A stretch of 58,104 nt of DNA from positions 1 through 58,104 of the forward strand of contig CAYMKL010000028.1 in the NCBI GenBank assembly GCA_964390805.1, read 5' to 3'. The stretch is from CAYMKL01 sp964390805. GTDB taxonomy: Bacteria; Chloroflexota; Anaerolineae; VGOG01. The notes under the pieces were generated by a model. That model ran no database searches, was not told where the DNA came from, and was given only the letters and a program-made list of their open reading frames with translations. The translations under genes were made by a program, and so were the position numbers. This document shows positions 47,912 to 56,337 of the stretch, piece after piece. The first letter of the stretch is position 1. Each line of letters opens with the position of its first letter.

Positions 47912-49306
47912 CTACGGTCTCAGCGCGTCGCGGTATGCGTTGCGAAAACGAGTATAGGCCAACTTCCATTCGCCATTGTTGTAATGCACCACGCCCGCAT
48001 CGAACTCCCGCTCGGCGTCGTGGACGCTCTCACCAGCCACGAGGGTCATTTCGATGGCTTTCTGTACGGTGTCGCGGACCAGCTCCAACAGACCGCAGCC
48101 GGCTATGACCTCAGGGGCATACGGATCTGTGGCCTGGAGCGTTTCAAGCTCTGTTGAGATGCAGACGTCTCTCGGCAGGGCCAGGAGCGCGTGTGGTTCA
48201 TCATCTGGTGAGGCCAGGTTGGCCTCGATGTTCAGCCGCAGGTTAAGGTTGCGGAAGTTGAACAGGAATTTGTCGGTCGTATTGAACCTGGTATGCAGGT
48301 TCCCGTCGTGCTCAGCCAGGTCCGCGTGTATGATCTTCGTATCCTCGAAAACGGCCTGGATGCGAGCGGAGGCCACGTTACCGTTGCAAAAGTCAAATCC
48401 GTCATGTACCTCTTGAACGGCTAACTTGATGCCGTCGAGAACCGATTTTATTGCACACTGGATTGGGTCCTGCAAGTTTAAGCCCGAGACGATAGTTTTC
48501 TCCTTACACATCACCTCCAAAATGATTCCTCCCGCCTCCATCGCATCGAGAGTTATCATCAGGCCGAACATGACCTCTACCGGGTATCCCTGTTCAGGGC
48601 AGCTTATATCGGTAGGCCATCCAGGTGGGAATAGGTCCCCCGCTTCCTCGTTTATTTGTTCGTGGTTCTTGTGCGTAATAGCCGGCGCGATGGGGGTACT
48701 CACAGGGGTGGGAGTGGGGATGCTCGTGAAGGAACTCAGTGATGGGCCGGGTCCCTGACCCTTCTCACCGGGTCCCTCAGGGGTGGGGCTGGAGGGGATG
48801 GCCGGGAGTTGATCCTTCTCACTGGTTCCCTTTCCTGGGGTGAGAACGAGAGCCTTTACATACTCGACACTAGCCTTGAGGACCCGGAAGTCCGTGTCGG
48901 AGGCTTCGAACGAACTCTGGATCATATAAAGCTCTTCGCCCGTGAGCTGTTGAATCTCTCCCCGCGCTTCCTCCAGGGAAGAGTGGGCATGGCTCAATTG
49001 CCCAGGGAGACGGGGTGCCTTGGCACTCAGCTCATCAAGCTCGTCCACGAGATCCAGGAGTTCGCGGCGGAAACCCTCCATTTCCTGGGGATCAGGAACG
49101 TCGCTGTACCCCAGCCTGTCGAGTATCCCCGGGATGGGAGTTGGGGTGACGGTGGCCATGATCGGGGTGGGGGTCGCTGTGGCCACGATGGGGATGGGGG
49201 TCTCTCTTACCGGGCCAGGATTGGCGGAGGTGGCCATGGGAATCACCATGGCCAGAACCGTCACGATCACGACAAGTGTGAATAATAAAGAGCGATACTC
49301 TCTCAT
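47912..49306 (-). CDS. Secreted protein of unknown family, paralog of the 46318-47700 product
   Basis: The 464-residue protein starts MREYRSLLFTLVVIVTVLAM, a signal peptide; GTATP/ATPTPIM repeats and a PSSPTPEGPGE stalk follow. The C-terminal half matches its downstream paralog closely (RFNTTDKFLFNFRNLNLR, VCISTELETLQATDPYAPE). I chose the ATG at 49306 because AAGGAGGATAC lies just upstream; a longer frame extends back into the riboswitch leader. It is the first gene of the surface-protein operon. Confidence 0.72.
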   Translation of the reverse strand: MREYRSLLFTLVVIVTVLAMVIPMATSANPGPVRETPIPIVATATPTPIMATVTPTPIPGILDRLGYSDVPDPQEMEGFRRELLDLVDELDELSAKAPRLPGQLSHAHSSLEEARGEIQQLTGEELYMIQSSFEASDTDFRVLKASVEYVKALVLTPGKGTSEKDQLPAIPSSPTPEGPGEKGQGPGPSLSSFTSIPTPTPVSTPIAPAITHKNHEQINEEAGDLFPPGWPTDISCPEQGYPVEVMFGLMITLDAMEAGGIILEVMCKEKTIVSGLNLQDPIQCAIKSVLDGIKLAVQEVHDGFDFCNGNVASARIQAVFEDTKIIHADLAEHDGNLHTRFNTTDKFLFNFRNLNLRLNIEANLASPDDEPHALLALPRDVCISTELETLQATDPYAPEVIAGCGLLELVRDTVQKAIEMTLVAGESVHDAEREFDAGVVHYNNGEWKLAYTRFRNAYRDALRP

Positions 49307-49413
49307 CTTGTATCCTCCTTGGCGTGTCTCTCGCACGCCGATAATGACAGCCTGAGAGGAACCAGGCCATGCTCTAGAGTTGGTGCGCTGCGCTGTAGCT
49401 GCGGAAAACAAAA

Positions 49414-49444
49414 AGGCTGCCAAGGGAACACCCTTCGGCAGCCT
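49414..49444 (-). terminator. Intrinsic terminator in the surface-operon leader
   Basis: AGGCTGCC-AAGGG pairs with CCCTT-GGCAGCCT across ACA-type loop, and on the minus strand the stem is followed by TTTTTGTTTT. It lies about 110 nt before the first gene and about 50 nt after the riboswitch core, so it is probably the riboswitch expression platform. Confidence 0.75.
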
Positions 49445-49494
49445 GACTGTCTGCAAGCTGGATACGCCTTGGATGGGGCGCTCGGAATCACATC

Positions 49495-49582
49495 CAGAGA
49501 CATCCATGACAACTAGCAGACGCTCGACTTTGCGCCTCCCATCTCACGATGGGGTTGCCTTTTCGAGATATTCTGATGGGGA
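49495..49582 (-). ncRNA. Candidate GEMM-I (c-di-GMP-type) riboswitch
   Basis: On the minus strand AGGCAACC leads into a 6-bp hairpin CCCATC-GTGA-GATGGG (loop 49544-49547, a GNRA tetraloop), then AGGCGCAAAG, then CTGCTAGTTGTCATGG. This order (GGCAA..., GNRA-capped stem, GCAAAG, receptor-like arm) matches the GEMM-I aptamer. A terminator follows within 60 nt. The gene set controlled is a surface-protein operon, a usual target of c-di-GMP control. The related cGAMP variant class cannot be excluded by eye. Confidence 0.6.
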
Positions 49583-49935
49583 CTATTCAGTTTGTCTCTG
49601 CAATCCTGGTGAAGATAGATACAGAAATGAGGCATGGTTCGGCTGAAGTCACGATGAAGCCTTGAGGCTGGCACTGCGTATGGTTGTTGGTCAGAGGTAC
49701 GAAACCGCCGCCGCCTTTCAGGGCATACACCTGGTCTACCACCGCTTGCTCCCTTTCGAGGCGCATCACTTATAATATAATAATGCAAAAAGGGCGTTTT
49801 AGATACGGTCTGGAAGCACCAATTTTGCGAATTTCTGAATATTTTAAGAAATTATGTCTAGTGGACGCCGAAGTGGTCGGTTTCGATTATACTGCAGGAG
49901 CTTTTACCCCAACTAAACATACCTGCCGGATGAAC
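49583..49935. other. Intergenic region between surface operon leader and SBP-operon terminator
   Basis: The stretch is AT-richer than its neighbours. It holds a minus-strand 59-codon ORF (49587-49766, start MRLEREQAVVDQVYA) with no recognisable family, and an AATTTCT/AGAAATT hairpin near 49831-49854. TTATAATATAATAATG at about 49770 could be a -10 region for either strand. Nothing else is supported. Confidence 0.3.
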
Positions 49936-49939
49936 ACGA

Positions 49940-49969
49940 AAAAGCCACCAGGTGATTCTGGTGGCTTTT
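49940..49969 (-). terminator. Intrinsic terminator of the SBP operon
   Basis: AAAAGCCACCAG (49940-49951) and CTGGTGGCTTTT (49958-49969) form a perfect 12-bp stem with a 6-nt loop and a T-run on the minus strand, about 100 bp after the 50070 gene ends. Confidence 0.85.
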
Positions 49970-50069
49970 CCGTGCTACGATTGACCAGCCCGGCAGAGAC
50001 TGAATGGCGAACACGATGGCTGGATGGTGACGCCCGAAATGGGCCAGGCCATCCAGGACACCAATGAAC

Positions 50070-51254
50070 CTACGGCTCTGGATGGATCTGCACAAAGGCG
50101 CTGTCCTGAACCTGGAAGATGTAGATGCTCTGCTCCTGGAGGTCGCCATCCTGATCATAGGAGATGTGACCCATTAGAGCATCAAAGTCCAACTGGCGGA
50201 TGGCCTGAGCCACTTTGGAGGCGTCAAAGCTATTGGCCTTTTTGATTCCCTCTGCCAAGACCTGCATGGCACTATAGCCGTTGATGCTGTAGGTCTCGGG
50301 GTTGCGGTAGTCCACCTCCTGATACTCTTTGATCCACTGTTTGTCCACGACGGCCTCTGGACTGGGCGCGAAGGCGCTGACGTAGATCCCCTCCGCTGCC
50401 CCATCCGCATCGTCAATGGTGGCCGACAGAAAAGCCCCGTCACTGGCCAGGAAGGGGACGGTGATGCCAGCCTCGACCAGCTCGGCCCGCAGGAACGGGG
50501 CCTCGATCTCGTAGCCACCATAGAAGATGGCATCAGGGTTGACCTCTGCTATCCGCTGGACTTCTTCTGTGAAAATGGACTGCTCGACCCCAACCTGGAT
50601 TTCGACGGGCACCTGAGCTCCCAGGCTGCGAAGGTCCTCCGCGATGAGGGCGCCAAGCCCCTGACCGTACGGGTCGTCGTTGTAGACCACAGCGACACTT
50701 CGGGCTCCCAGGGTATTGACCAGGAACTCGGCATCCACGCGGGCCTGGGTGATGTCATTGGCATTGACACGGAAGAAGTTGCGGTAGCCACGCCGGGTGA
50801 TAGAGACCTCACTGGCCGTAGGGGTGATGATCACAATGGGCAAGTCCTTGTAGACCTCCATGGCCGCCAGGGTCTGGCCGCTGTTATAATGGCCTATCGT
50901 CCCGATTATCTTATCCCCTCGCTCGATCGCCTCTTTGATCTGCTCAGCGACTGCCACGGCCACGTCGGAATCGGCCTCGTCGTCTACCCCAACCACCTTG
51001 ACCTGATAGCCCAGGAGGCCGCCAGCCTCGTTGAGCTGCTCGGCCATCAGCTTGGCCCCGCCCAACACCGTCTGCCCCCCGTTGGCCATGAAGCCCGACA
51101 GCGGCGCCGCCACGTAGACGATTACCTCGCCCTTGGGCGCTGCGGGTGCGCAGGCAGCAAGCAGCAAGCAGCAGGCAACAAGCGATACGGATATTAGATA
51201 TTGGGTATTGGATATTTCACGTTTTACGTTTGACGCTTTACTCTCTATCTTCAT
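50070..51254 (-). CDS. Branched-chain-amino-acid-type solute-binding lipoprotein
   Basis: The 394-residue lipoprotein has a lipobox (LLLAACAPA) and a Leu/Ile/Val-binding-like type I periplasmic fold (PLSGFMANGGQTVLGGAKLM; GTIGHYNSGQTLAAMEVY; AVVYNDDPYGQGLGALIAE). No cognate permease or ATPase genes are adjacent, so it may act as a sensor or in a complex with the neighbouring binding proteins. The signal peptide is encoded by low-complexity repeats (AGCAGCAAGC-type and ATATTGGGTATTGG-type). It is the last gene of the minus-strand 50-58 kb locus. Confidence 0.8.
   Translation of the reverse strand: MKIESKASNVKREISNTQYLISVSLVACCLLLAACAPAAPKGEVIVYVAAPLSGFMANGGQTVLGGAKLMAEQLNEAGGLLGYQVKVVGVDDEADSDVAVAVAEQIKEAIERGDKIIGTIGHYNSGQTLAAMEVYKDLPIVIITPTASEVSITRRGYRNFFRVNANDITQARVDAEFLVNTLGARSVAVVYNDDPYGQGLGALIAEDLRSLGAQVPVEIQVGVEQSIFTEEVQRIAEVNPDAIFYGGYEIEAPFLRAELVEAGITVPFLASDGAFLSATIDDADGAAEGIYVSAFAPSPEAVVDKQWIKEYQEVDYRNPETYSINGYSAMQVLAEGIKKANSFDASKVAQAIRQLDFDALMGHISYDQDGDLQEQSIYIFQVQDSAFVQIHPEP
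51150..51245. repeat. Low-complexity repeats encoding a lipoprotein signal peptide
   Basis: GCAGCAAGCAGCAGGCAACA, TATTAGATATTGGGTATTGG and CACGTTTTACGTTTGACG units run together. They encode SNTQYLIS and LVACCLLLAAC, the first 35 residues of the lipoprotein. Confidence 0.7.
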
Positions 51255-51276
51255 GTCCGCTTAATCCTTAGGAGTC

Positions 51277-51342
51277 GTCCAAGAATAACTTCGGAGTTTG
51301 GCCCCTGTTTTTCCCTTCAAAAGTACGAAGTTATTCTTGGAC
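51277..51342. repeat. 17-bp inverted repeat between genes
   Basis: GTCCAAGAATAACTTCG (51277-51293) and its exact complement (51326-51342) enclose 32 nt between the lipoprotein gene and the membrane coiled-coil gene. It may be a dispersed repeat or an mRNA stability structure. Confidence 0.7.
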
Positions 51343-51366
51343 AGGTCCTTAAGTCCGTTGTTCCGT

Positions 51367-52188
51367 TCAATCCTTCAGTCCGCTGTAAACTTCGTCCATG
51401 GCCTCGGCAATGTCCTGCAAGGCCTTCACTTGCTCGGCGATGTCCTCCCGCAGCCGTCGAGCGCGGCTGGAATCCACATCCTTGGCCCCGATGAGCTGGA
51501 GTTGAGCGTAGACCGTGCCCATTGCCGACAGGGTGTTCTCCAGTTGAAACTCGGCCTTCTCCATGGTATTCTGCAGGCGCTGCAAGTTGTCCCAGTGAGT
51601 CCTCTTGCTGCGAATGGCCTCTTGCATCTGCTGGCGCACGGTCTCATCGCTCTCCAGCTTCAGACGAGCCTCGTAGTCCCGGAGGGCCGACTGTACCGAG
51701 CGCGTGTCCTGCTTGATGATCTCATCGTTCTCGTAGGCATCCAGCCGCTTGGCCAGGCCAAAGACGTTGGACACCCACTCCGTGATGCGGCGGGCGTCCT
51801 CCTGCAAGTGCTCCCGCAACACCCCCTGGCGGCTTTGCCGGATGACGCCCTCAATGCGCTCGCGGTACTCCAGCGCCCTTTCCACCTTATCACGATATTT
51901 CGAGCTGCGCAGCTCCCTGGCATTGAACTCCCCTCGCAGCATGTCGGACACGACCTTCTGGACCAGAGCCGGGTCGCTAACACTGGTGTAGATGATCAGC
52001 GCCTCGGCCACCACGCCGATGATGAGCCAATACCACCACTGCCACCACGGGAAGGGTTTGGGGAAGAGAAAGACAAGAATGATCGTGACGGCAATGGTGA
52101 GCGCGCTCTCCAGCCGAAAGATAGCATGGGAAAGCATAGCCCGCCACGCCTGTCGCTCCAATTCTGTTCTAAAGAGACCTTTGGCCAT
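51367..52188 (-). CDS. Membrane-anchored coiled-coil protein, unknown
   Basis: The 273-residue protein has two hydrophobic segments near residues 25-42 and 50-68 (LTIAVTIILVFLFP; WWYWLIIGVVAEALIIYT). A long charged helix-rich region follows to the end (LQNTMEKAEFQLENTLSAMG; SRARRLREDIAEQVKALQDI). It contains no enzymatic motif I can see. It resembles membrane-linked coiled-coil proteins found near PspA and VWA genes. I do not assign a function. Confidence 0.55.
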   Translation of the reverse strand: MAKGLFRTELERQAWRAMLSHAIFRLESALTIAVTIILVFLFPKPFPWWQWWYWLIIGVVAEALIIYTSVSDPALVQKVVSDMLRGEFNARELRSSKYRDKVERALEYRERIEGVIRQSRQGVLREHLQEDARRITEWVSNVFGLAKRLDAYENDEIIKQDTRSVQSALRDYEARLKLESDETVRQQMQEAIRSKRTHWDNLQRLQNTMEKAEFQLENTLSAMGTVYAQLQLIGAKDVDSSRARRLREDIAEQVKALQDIAEAMDEVYSGLKD

Positions 52189-52207
52189 GAAACCTCACAT
52201 GATGCGT

Positions 52208-52262
52208 GAAACGTAAAACGTAATGCGTAAGACGTAATTACGTTTCAAGTTCTACGTTTCAC
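52208..52262. repeat. ACGTAAAACG-type low-complexity repeat
   Basis: GTGAAACGTAAAACGTAATG and related units ending in TTCTACGTTTCAC form an imperfect palindrome in the gap between two genes. It is the same type as in the lipoprotein signal region. Confidence 0.65.
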
Positions 52263-52265
52263 TTT

Positions 52266-53966
52266 CTAAAAGTACGTTGACAATATCTTGTACAATTGCC
52301 GAATGCTCTCCGGGTCGCCGGTCCGCACCTGACCGTCGGTGGCCTCAGCCAGGGCCTCCAGGGCGCCGTAGTCAGCGTCGTCGCCGTAGGCGATGCAGAA
52401 GACGACGATGGGCACACCGCTGGCGTTTCCCGCCCGCATTTTCTGCGTTAACTCACGCGAGCTGATGCTGGAATTGTTCTCGCGTCCGTCGGTCATGGCT
52501 ACGATGGCGTTGATGCGCTCGCTGTCGTTCAACTCCTGCAAGCGGACGTAGGCGGTGTTGATGGCGTCCAGCAGAGCCGTGTCGCCACTGGCCTCAAGCT
52601 GCTCAATGGCCGCCGTGAGGTCAGCCCTGTTCTGACTCAGCTCGTTTAGGGGGATGATGTTGTTCACCTGGCTGGAGAACTCCACCAGCCCCACCCGCTC
52701 CATGTCGCCCTTGATCTGATCCAGGAAGATGCGCAACGCCTCCTGAGCGTTGTCCAACTTCTCACCTCTCATGCTGCCGGAGGTATCCACAACCAGATAC
52801 ACGTTGGTGTGGCGCTTGGTGTACCACCAGGCGTCCTTGACCACCTCCACCACCGCCGGGCTAGGCACCTGCAGTGTCGTCTGGGGTTCGGCGGGATTCA
52901 CGCCGTTCTCCGGCTTGATGGGCGAGGCCGGGTCGTCCAGGGGGATGGAGAGATCGGCCGGGCGGTAGCCGTAGGAGAGGATTAGCATCTGGGCCTCTTG
53001 GGATGTGACGTAATCACGGAAGTGCCCGAAGACCAAGCGCTGCTCATCGGTGAGCGATGGCGTCTCCAAAAGCGCCAGGGGGTGATCCTCCCACAAGGAG
53101 CCCTCGACAGGGTAGATAGCCACCAGACGGCCAGGGGCGTTGGCCTGGCTGTTGAAATAGATGACCAACTGCTCCTGACAGACAAAGGCATCTAAATATG
53201 CCGGCCCCTTTTCCAAGATTTGCTGGACGACGGCCCACTCTCCCTCGCCATAGTAGCGCACCGTTTTCTCGATGGCCGCGACGTAGTCCAGGATGGCCTG
53301 ATGCTGAGTATCCTCGATGGTCAGGCCCCTCGTCTTCCCGGCGCCAGCGTAGAACTCCGCCAGGGTTGCCAGGAGACCGCTGGCCGAAGTGGTTGAGGGG
53401 TGACTCCACTTGAAGCTGGGATCGCTCTGGGCTTTGGACAGGATGTCCTCCCAGCCGATGTCGCTCTCAGGGTAGCCGAAGGAGCGCGCCACGTCCTCCC
53501 ACATAGCGATCACCACCGGGCTCACGGCATAGCGAACGGTCTCGCCCACCAGGGGCGACTCCCCTCCGGTCTGCTCCATCCAGCCCCGGTCGAGCTGATC
53601 CAGCCAGATAGACACATCGGGGCTGATGGCCTGGAAATCTCCGTCCAGGGCCCCCTCGATCATCGCCTCGGGCTCCAGCTCGACGGTCCACACCGTCATG
53701 CTCTCCCCTTGGTCTGTCTTGAGCTTCTGAGCGTTGAACCCCCGCACCAGTTCCTCGAACAGGGCTTGCTTCTCAGGAGAATAGGCCACCGTCAGCGTCG
53801 CGCCACTGGAGGGCGTCGCGGAGGGGAGAAGCTGCTCAGAAGAGGGGAGCAAATTGGTCACGGCCCTGTAGAGCATGGCGCAGCTCGCACAGATGACGAG
53901 CAAGATGACGAACGCCACCAACAGAATGACCCATATCGTACTACGGGAGTCTCGTTTGCGTTCCAC
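52266..53966 (-). CDS. Solute-binding domain fused to von Willebrand A domain
   Basis: The 566-residue protein has an N-terminal membrane anchor (IWVILLVAFVILLVICASC) and then a solute-binding-protein-like region (YSPEKQALFEELVRGFNAQK; VSIWLDQLDRGWMEQTGG). A VWA domain comes last, with the MIDAS motif DTSGSM at about residues 393-398 and DGRENN near 495. It starts with GTG at 53966 with GGAGGAGGGA upstream. Such SBP-VWA fusions occur in Chloroflexota and suggest an extracellular protein that binds a ligand and a partner protein. Confidence 0.78.
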   Translation of the reverse strand: MERKRDSRSTIWVILLVAFVILLVICASCAMLYRAVTNLLPSSEQLLPSATPSSGATLTVAYSPEKQALFEELVRGFNAQKLKTDQGESMTVWTVELEPEAMIEGALDGDFQAISPDVSIWLDQLDRGWMEQTGGESPLVGETVRYAVSPVVIAMWEDVARSFGYPESDIGWEDILSKAQSDPSFKWSHPSTTSASGLLATLAEFYAGAGKTRGLTIEDTQHQAILDYVAAIEKTVRYYGEGEWAVVQQILEKGPAYLDAFVCQEQLVIYFNSQANAPGRLVAIYPVEGSLWEDHPLALLETPSLTDEQRLVFGHFRDYVTSQEAQMLILSYGYRPADLSIPLDDPASPIKPENGVNPAEPQTTLQVPSPAVVEVVKDAWWYTKRHTNVYLVVDTSGSMRGEKLDNAQEALRIFLDQIKGDMERVGLVEFSSQVNNIIPLNELSQNRADLTAAIEQLEASGDTALLDAINTAYVRLQELNDSERINAIVAMTDGRENNSSISSRELTQKMRAGNASGVPIVVFCIAYGDDADYGALEALAEATDGQVRTGDPESIRQLYKILSTYF

Positions 53967-53979
53967 AGTCCCTCCTCCC

Positions 53980-55170
53980 CTATCTCTGGGCCACGTTGAG
54001 ATCGAACCAGCGCAGCAGAGCCATCAGCACGTCGCGATCGGGCGAGCGCATGGCGGTGGCCCGGGGCACGATGGTCATGGCCCCCTGCTCCTGCCAGCGG
54101 ACGAAGAGGCTGTCCTGGCCCGTGACGGGCACCTCCGGGTTGGCCGGGCGCAGGCCCCGCTCGACGGCCAACTGCTGCACCTCAGGCGTCAGCAGGTACT
54201 TCTCGAATTCCAGCGCCGCGTTCTTCTCCAAAGCGGTGGTCTCCGGACCCATCCAGACGGTGAAGGGAAAGTCGAACCAGGTGAGGTACAGGGGATAGAC
54301 GATGACCAGCGGGTCCTCCCAGCGGGTCTGGATGCCGGCCATGTTGGCCAGGAGGTCGCTTTCCAGGAGCTGGCCTCCATCGCCCATGGAGTAGCCGAAC
54401 AGGGCCAGGTTTTCCACGGAGTAGGACCCCAGGCTGGAGAAGTCGGTCACGGCGCCCATCAACTCTCCCAACCACGCCTGGAACTCAGGGTCCGTCACGT
54501 CAGCGGTGCTGATGTTGGTCTTCTGGTAATATTCACCGGCAGCAGCAACCATGGCCGCCAGCCCGCCCACGTTCTTGCGGGGATTGGGCACCACCAGCTT
54601 GAAGTAGCCCCAGCCCGCCTCGCCGCCCAGTTCGGGCCAGCCACCTTTGGCTGTGGCCGCGTCGTGGATGGCCTGCCAGTCTATCTCGCCATACTTGTCG
54701 CGCAGCACGTCGGCGCGGCTGGAGTAGATGCCCCACGAGAAAAGGGAGACCGCGATGGGACGCGCTCGGTACTCCCCGTCGGTGAGGAACACATCGCGCC
54801 CCAGCTTCTCTTTGTAGGCGGCGTTGACCAGCTCCACCAGATAGCGGCTGTCGGGAATCCAGGCAGTGGGCAGCGGATCCATCTCCTCCCGCTCGTAGCG
54901 GCCCATGGCCGTCAGGCCGTCCATGGGAATCACGCTCACCTTGATGGGCTGGCCCTCCAGCTTATGATTCTCCTGGTTGAACTGCTTGGCCGCCTCCCGC
55001 ACCCACGGTTCCACTGGCAGAGCGCAGACGATGCGTACCTCCAGCGTCTCTGTGCTTGGGGCTGTTACCACGCCCTCTTGTTGGCCCAGCCAGCGTACAA
55101 CGAAGGAGCCAGCGACGATGAGAACCGCCGCCAACACGACAACGAAAAACACAATCCGGGTTCGACTCAT
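53980..55170 (-). CDS. Extracellular solute-binding protein with N-terminal anchor
   Basis: The 396-residue protein has a single N-terminal hydrophobic anchor (IVFFVVVLAAVLIVAGSFVV) and a substrate-binding fold of the ABC family-1 type (ALPVEPWVREAAKQFNQEN; WGIYSSRADVLRDKYGEIDW; FPFTVWMGPETTALEKNAAL). It is a diverged relative of the SBP half of the downstream fusion. GGAGG precedes the ATG. The ABC ATPase that would serve it survives only as a short remnant just upstream (minus-strand sense). Confidence 0.78.
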   Translation of the reverse strand: MSRTRIVFFVVVLAAVLIVAGSFVVRWLGQQEGVVTAPSTETLEVRIVCALPVEPWVREAAKQFNQENHKLEGQPIKVSVIPMDGLTAMGRYEREEMDPLPTAWIPDSRYLVELVNAAYKEKLGRDVFLTDGEYRARPIAVSLFSWGIYSSRADVLRDKYGEIDWQAIHDAATAKGGWPELGGEAGWGYFKLVVPNPRKNVGGLAAMVAAAGEYYQKTNISTADVTDPEFQAWLGELMGAVTDFSSLGSYSVENLALFGYSMGDGGQLLESDLLANMAGIQTRWEDPLVIVYPLYLTWFDFPFTVWMGPETTALEKNAALEFEKYLLTPEVQQLAVERGLRPANPEVPVTGQDSLFVRWQEQGAMTIVPRATAMRSPDRDVLMALLRWFDLNVAQR

Positions 55171-55189
55171 TTATCCTCCAGTCAAATCA

Positions 55190-55267
55190 GCAAAAAGCAC
55201 TTCCAGGGCCATAGAACTTCGTCAGGCCTTTGGTATGGATAACGATGTTGCTCGTCCTCACTTTCAT
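55190..55267 (-). pseudogene. ABC-transporter ATPase N-terminal remnant
   Basis: ATG at 55267 opens a 25-codon frame that contains IHTKGLTKFYG, the characteristic first strand and A-loop Tyr of ABC ATPases. The frame stops after GSAFC, before Walker A, which is absent. It lies between the attC-like site and the solute-binding-protein gene. Most of the gene has been deleted. Confidence 0.5.
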
Positions 55268-55295
55268 CTGCTCAACTTCCAATTATCGGCATTGC

Positions 55296-55371
55296 GCCTA
55301 ACGTTCTTGGTACAAACGAAGTGCGAGCGTAGCGAGCATTTGGGCGATAGCGGTTCTATGCCATGTTAGGC
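55296..55371 (-). other. attC-like integron recombination site
   Basis: Minus strand: GCCTAAC (55371-55365) fits R'' (RYYYAAC), and GTTAGGC (55302-55296) fits R' (GTTRRRY). The 76-bp length is in the usual attC range, and the centre has the typical GCTCGC-type tract. The site lies at the 3' side of the TIR gene, where a cassette's attC should be. Inner L-box pairing is weak by eye. Confidence 0.5.
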
Positions 55372-55387
55372 ACACCCTCCGACTTGT

Positions 55388-56248
55388 CTACTCGGATGGC
55401 CAAGGCCGAAGTTTCTCTAGCTCCACGACCTCTTCTGGCATAAGTTCTTCGCAGGGATGATCAGGACAGACCTTACCGATGACAGCGCGCAGTGTGGAGT
55501 TCATATCTGCCACCTCAAAGAAAGATCGTCCCTGGCACACGAGCGTGATCGGGCCGTTAAACTCTCGCGGCGATAAATCGACAAAAAGTGGGGTCACCAA
55601 CCCTCCCCGAGCCCACACAGCGGATGACTCCCACCAGAGCCATGGCGAAGTCTTGGATCGGTTCGAACACAAGGCCACCAAAGCTTCTGCGTGAAGAAGC
55701 TGCTCCTCAAGCATGACTTTGAGCCAACTCGCTCCTGGTTCAATGTCGCGCTCGGCCACAAATACTGAAACCCCTGGAACTAAGCGTTTTTTGAGGATCT
55801 TCGCCATGTAAGTGGCAAGCTCGCATTCTGAAGTATCGTACGATATAAACACATATTTAGCGACCAGAGGAAACTCCTGACGGACTGCAGTAATGATACG
55901 CTCGGCAGTTTCTTCATCACCTGCCCGAACGTGGATGTATGCTTCAACCTTGGCCAGCCAGTATCTGAAGTAGCAGCGAGGACCTCGCTCAAGCCATCCG
56001 TTGAAAGAAATGGACTCCGTTTTCTTCTGCTGGTAGGCCTGGCCAACTTCGGCAAGAGAATCAGCCTCGTGCTCGTTGCCAGAAGCATCATGCCACAACG
56101 CATGGACGGCGCCTATAGCCTGCATGCCTTTTGGCAGCGACCGGGCCGCGCCTCCCCAAACTGTATCGAAGATCCGAAGGAGAGCTTCCCAGCTAACAGG
56201 TTCGACAGCCCTCCCCTTGTAGCTGCGCGTAATAATATCCTTTGCCAT
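55388..56248 (-). CDS. TIR-domain protein, probable cassette gene
   Basis: The 286-residue protein has an N-terminal domain of unknown type (residues 1-125) and a TIR domain (about 129-270). In the TIR part, KYVFISYDTSECELATYMAK starts the fold and SPWLWWESSAVW contains Glu207, the position of the NADase catalytic Glu. Bacterial TIR proteins often act as NAD-degrading effectors in antiphage defence, or as toxins. The gene is flanked by integron-like core sites (56343-56349 and 55296-55371) and disrupts an operon of unrelated genes. GGAGG lies 13 nt before the ATG. Confidence 0.7.
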   Translation of the reverse strand: MAKDIITRSYKGRAVEPVSWEALLRIFDTVWGGAARSLPKGMQAIGAVHALWHDASGNEHEADSLAEVGQAYQQKKTESISFNGWLERGPRCYFRYWLAKVEAYIHVRAGDEETAERIITAVRQEFPLVAKYVFISYDTSECELATYMAKILKKRLVPGVSVFVAERDIEPGASWLKVMLEEQLLHAEALVALCSNRSKTSPWLWWESSAVWARGGLVTPLFVDLSPREFNGPITLVCQGRSFFEVADMNSTLRAVIGKVCPDHPCEELMPEEVVELEKLRPWPSE

Positions 56249-56337
56249 TCCTTAGAAGACCTCCAAAAGCATCCCCTGTTCCATTCCCCACTTTTGCCTG
56301 GATCTGGCGATCCAGTGTGAGCGAAGTTGGATCTACG

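Noticed and set aside
49684..50067. 127-codon plus-strand frame across the SBP-operon terminator
   Set aside because: It runs through a perfect terminator hairpin and AT-rich DNA, and lacks a ribosome site or family match.
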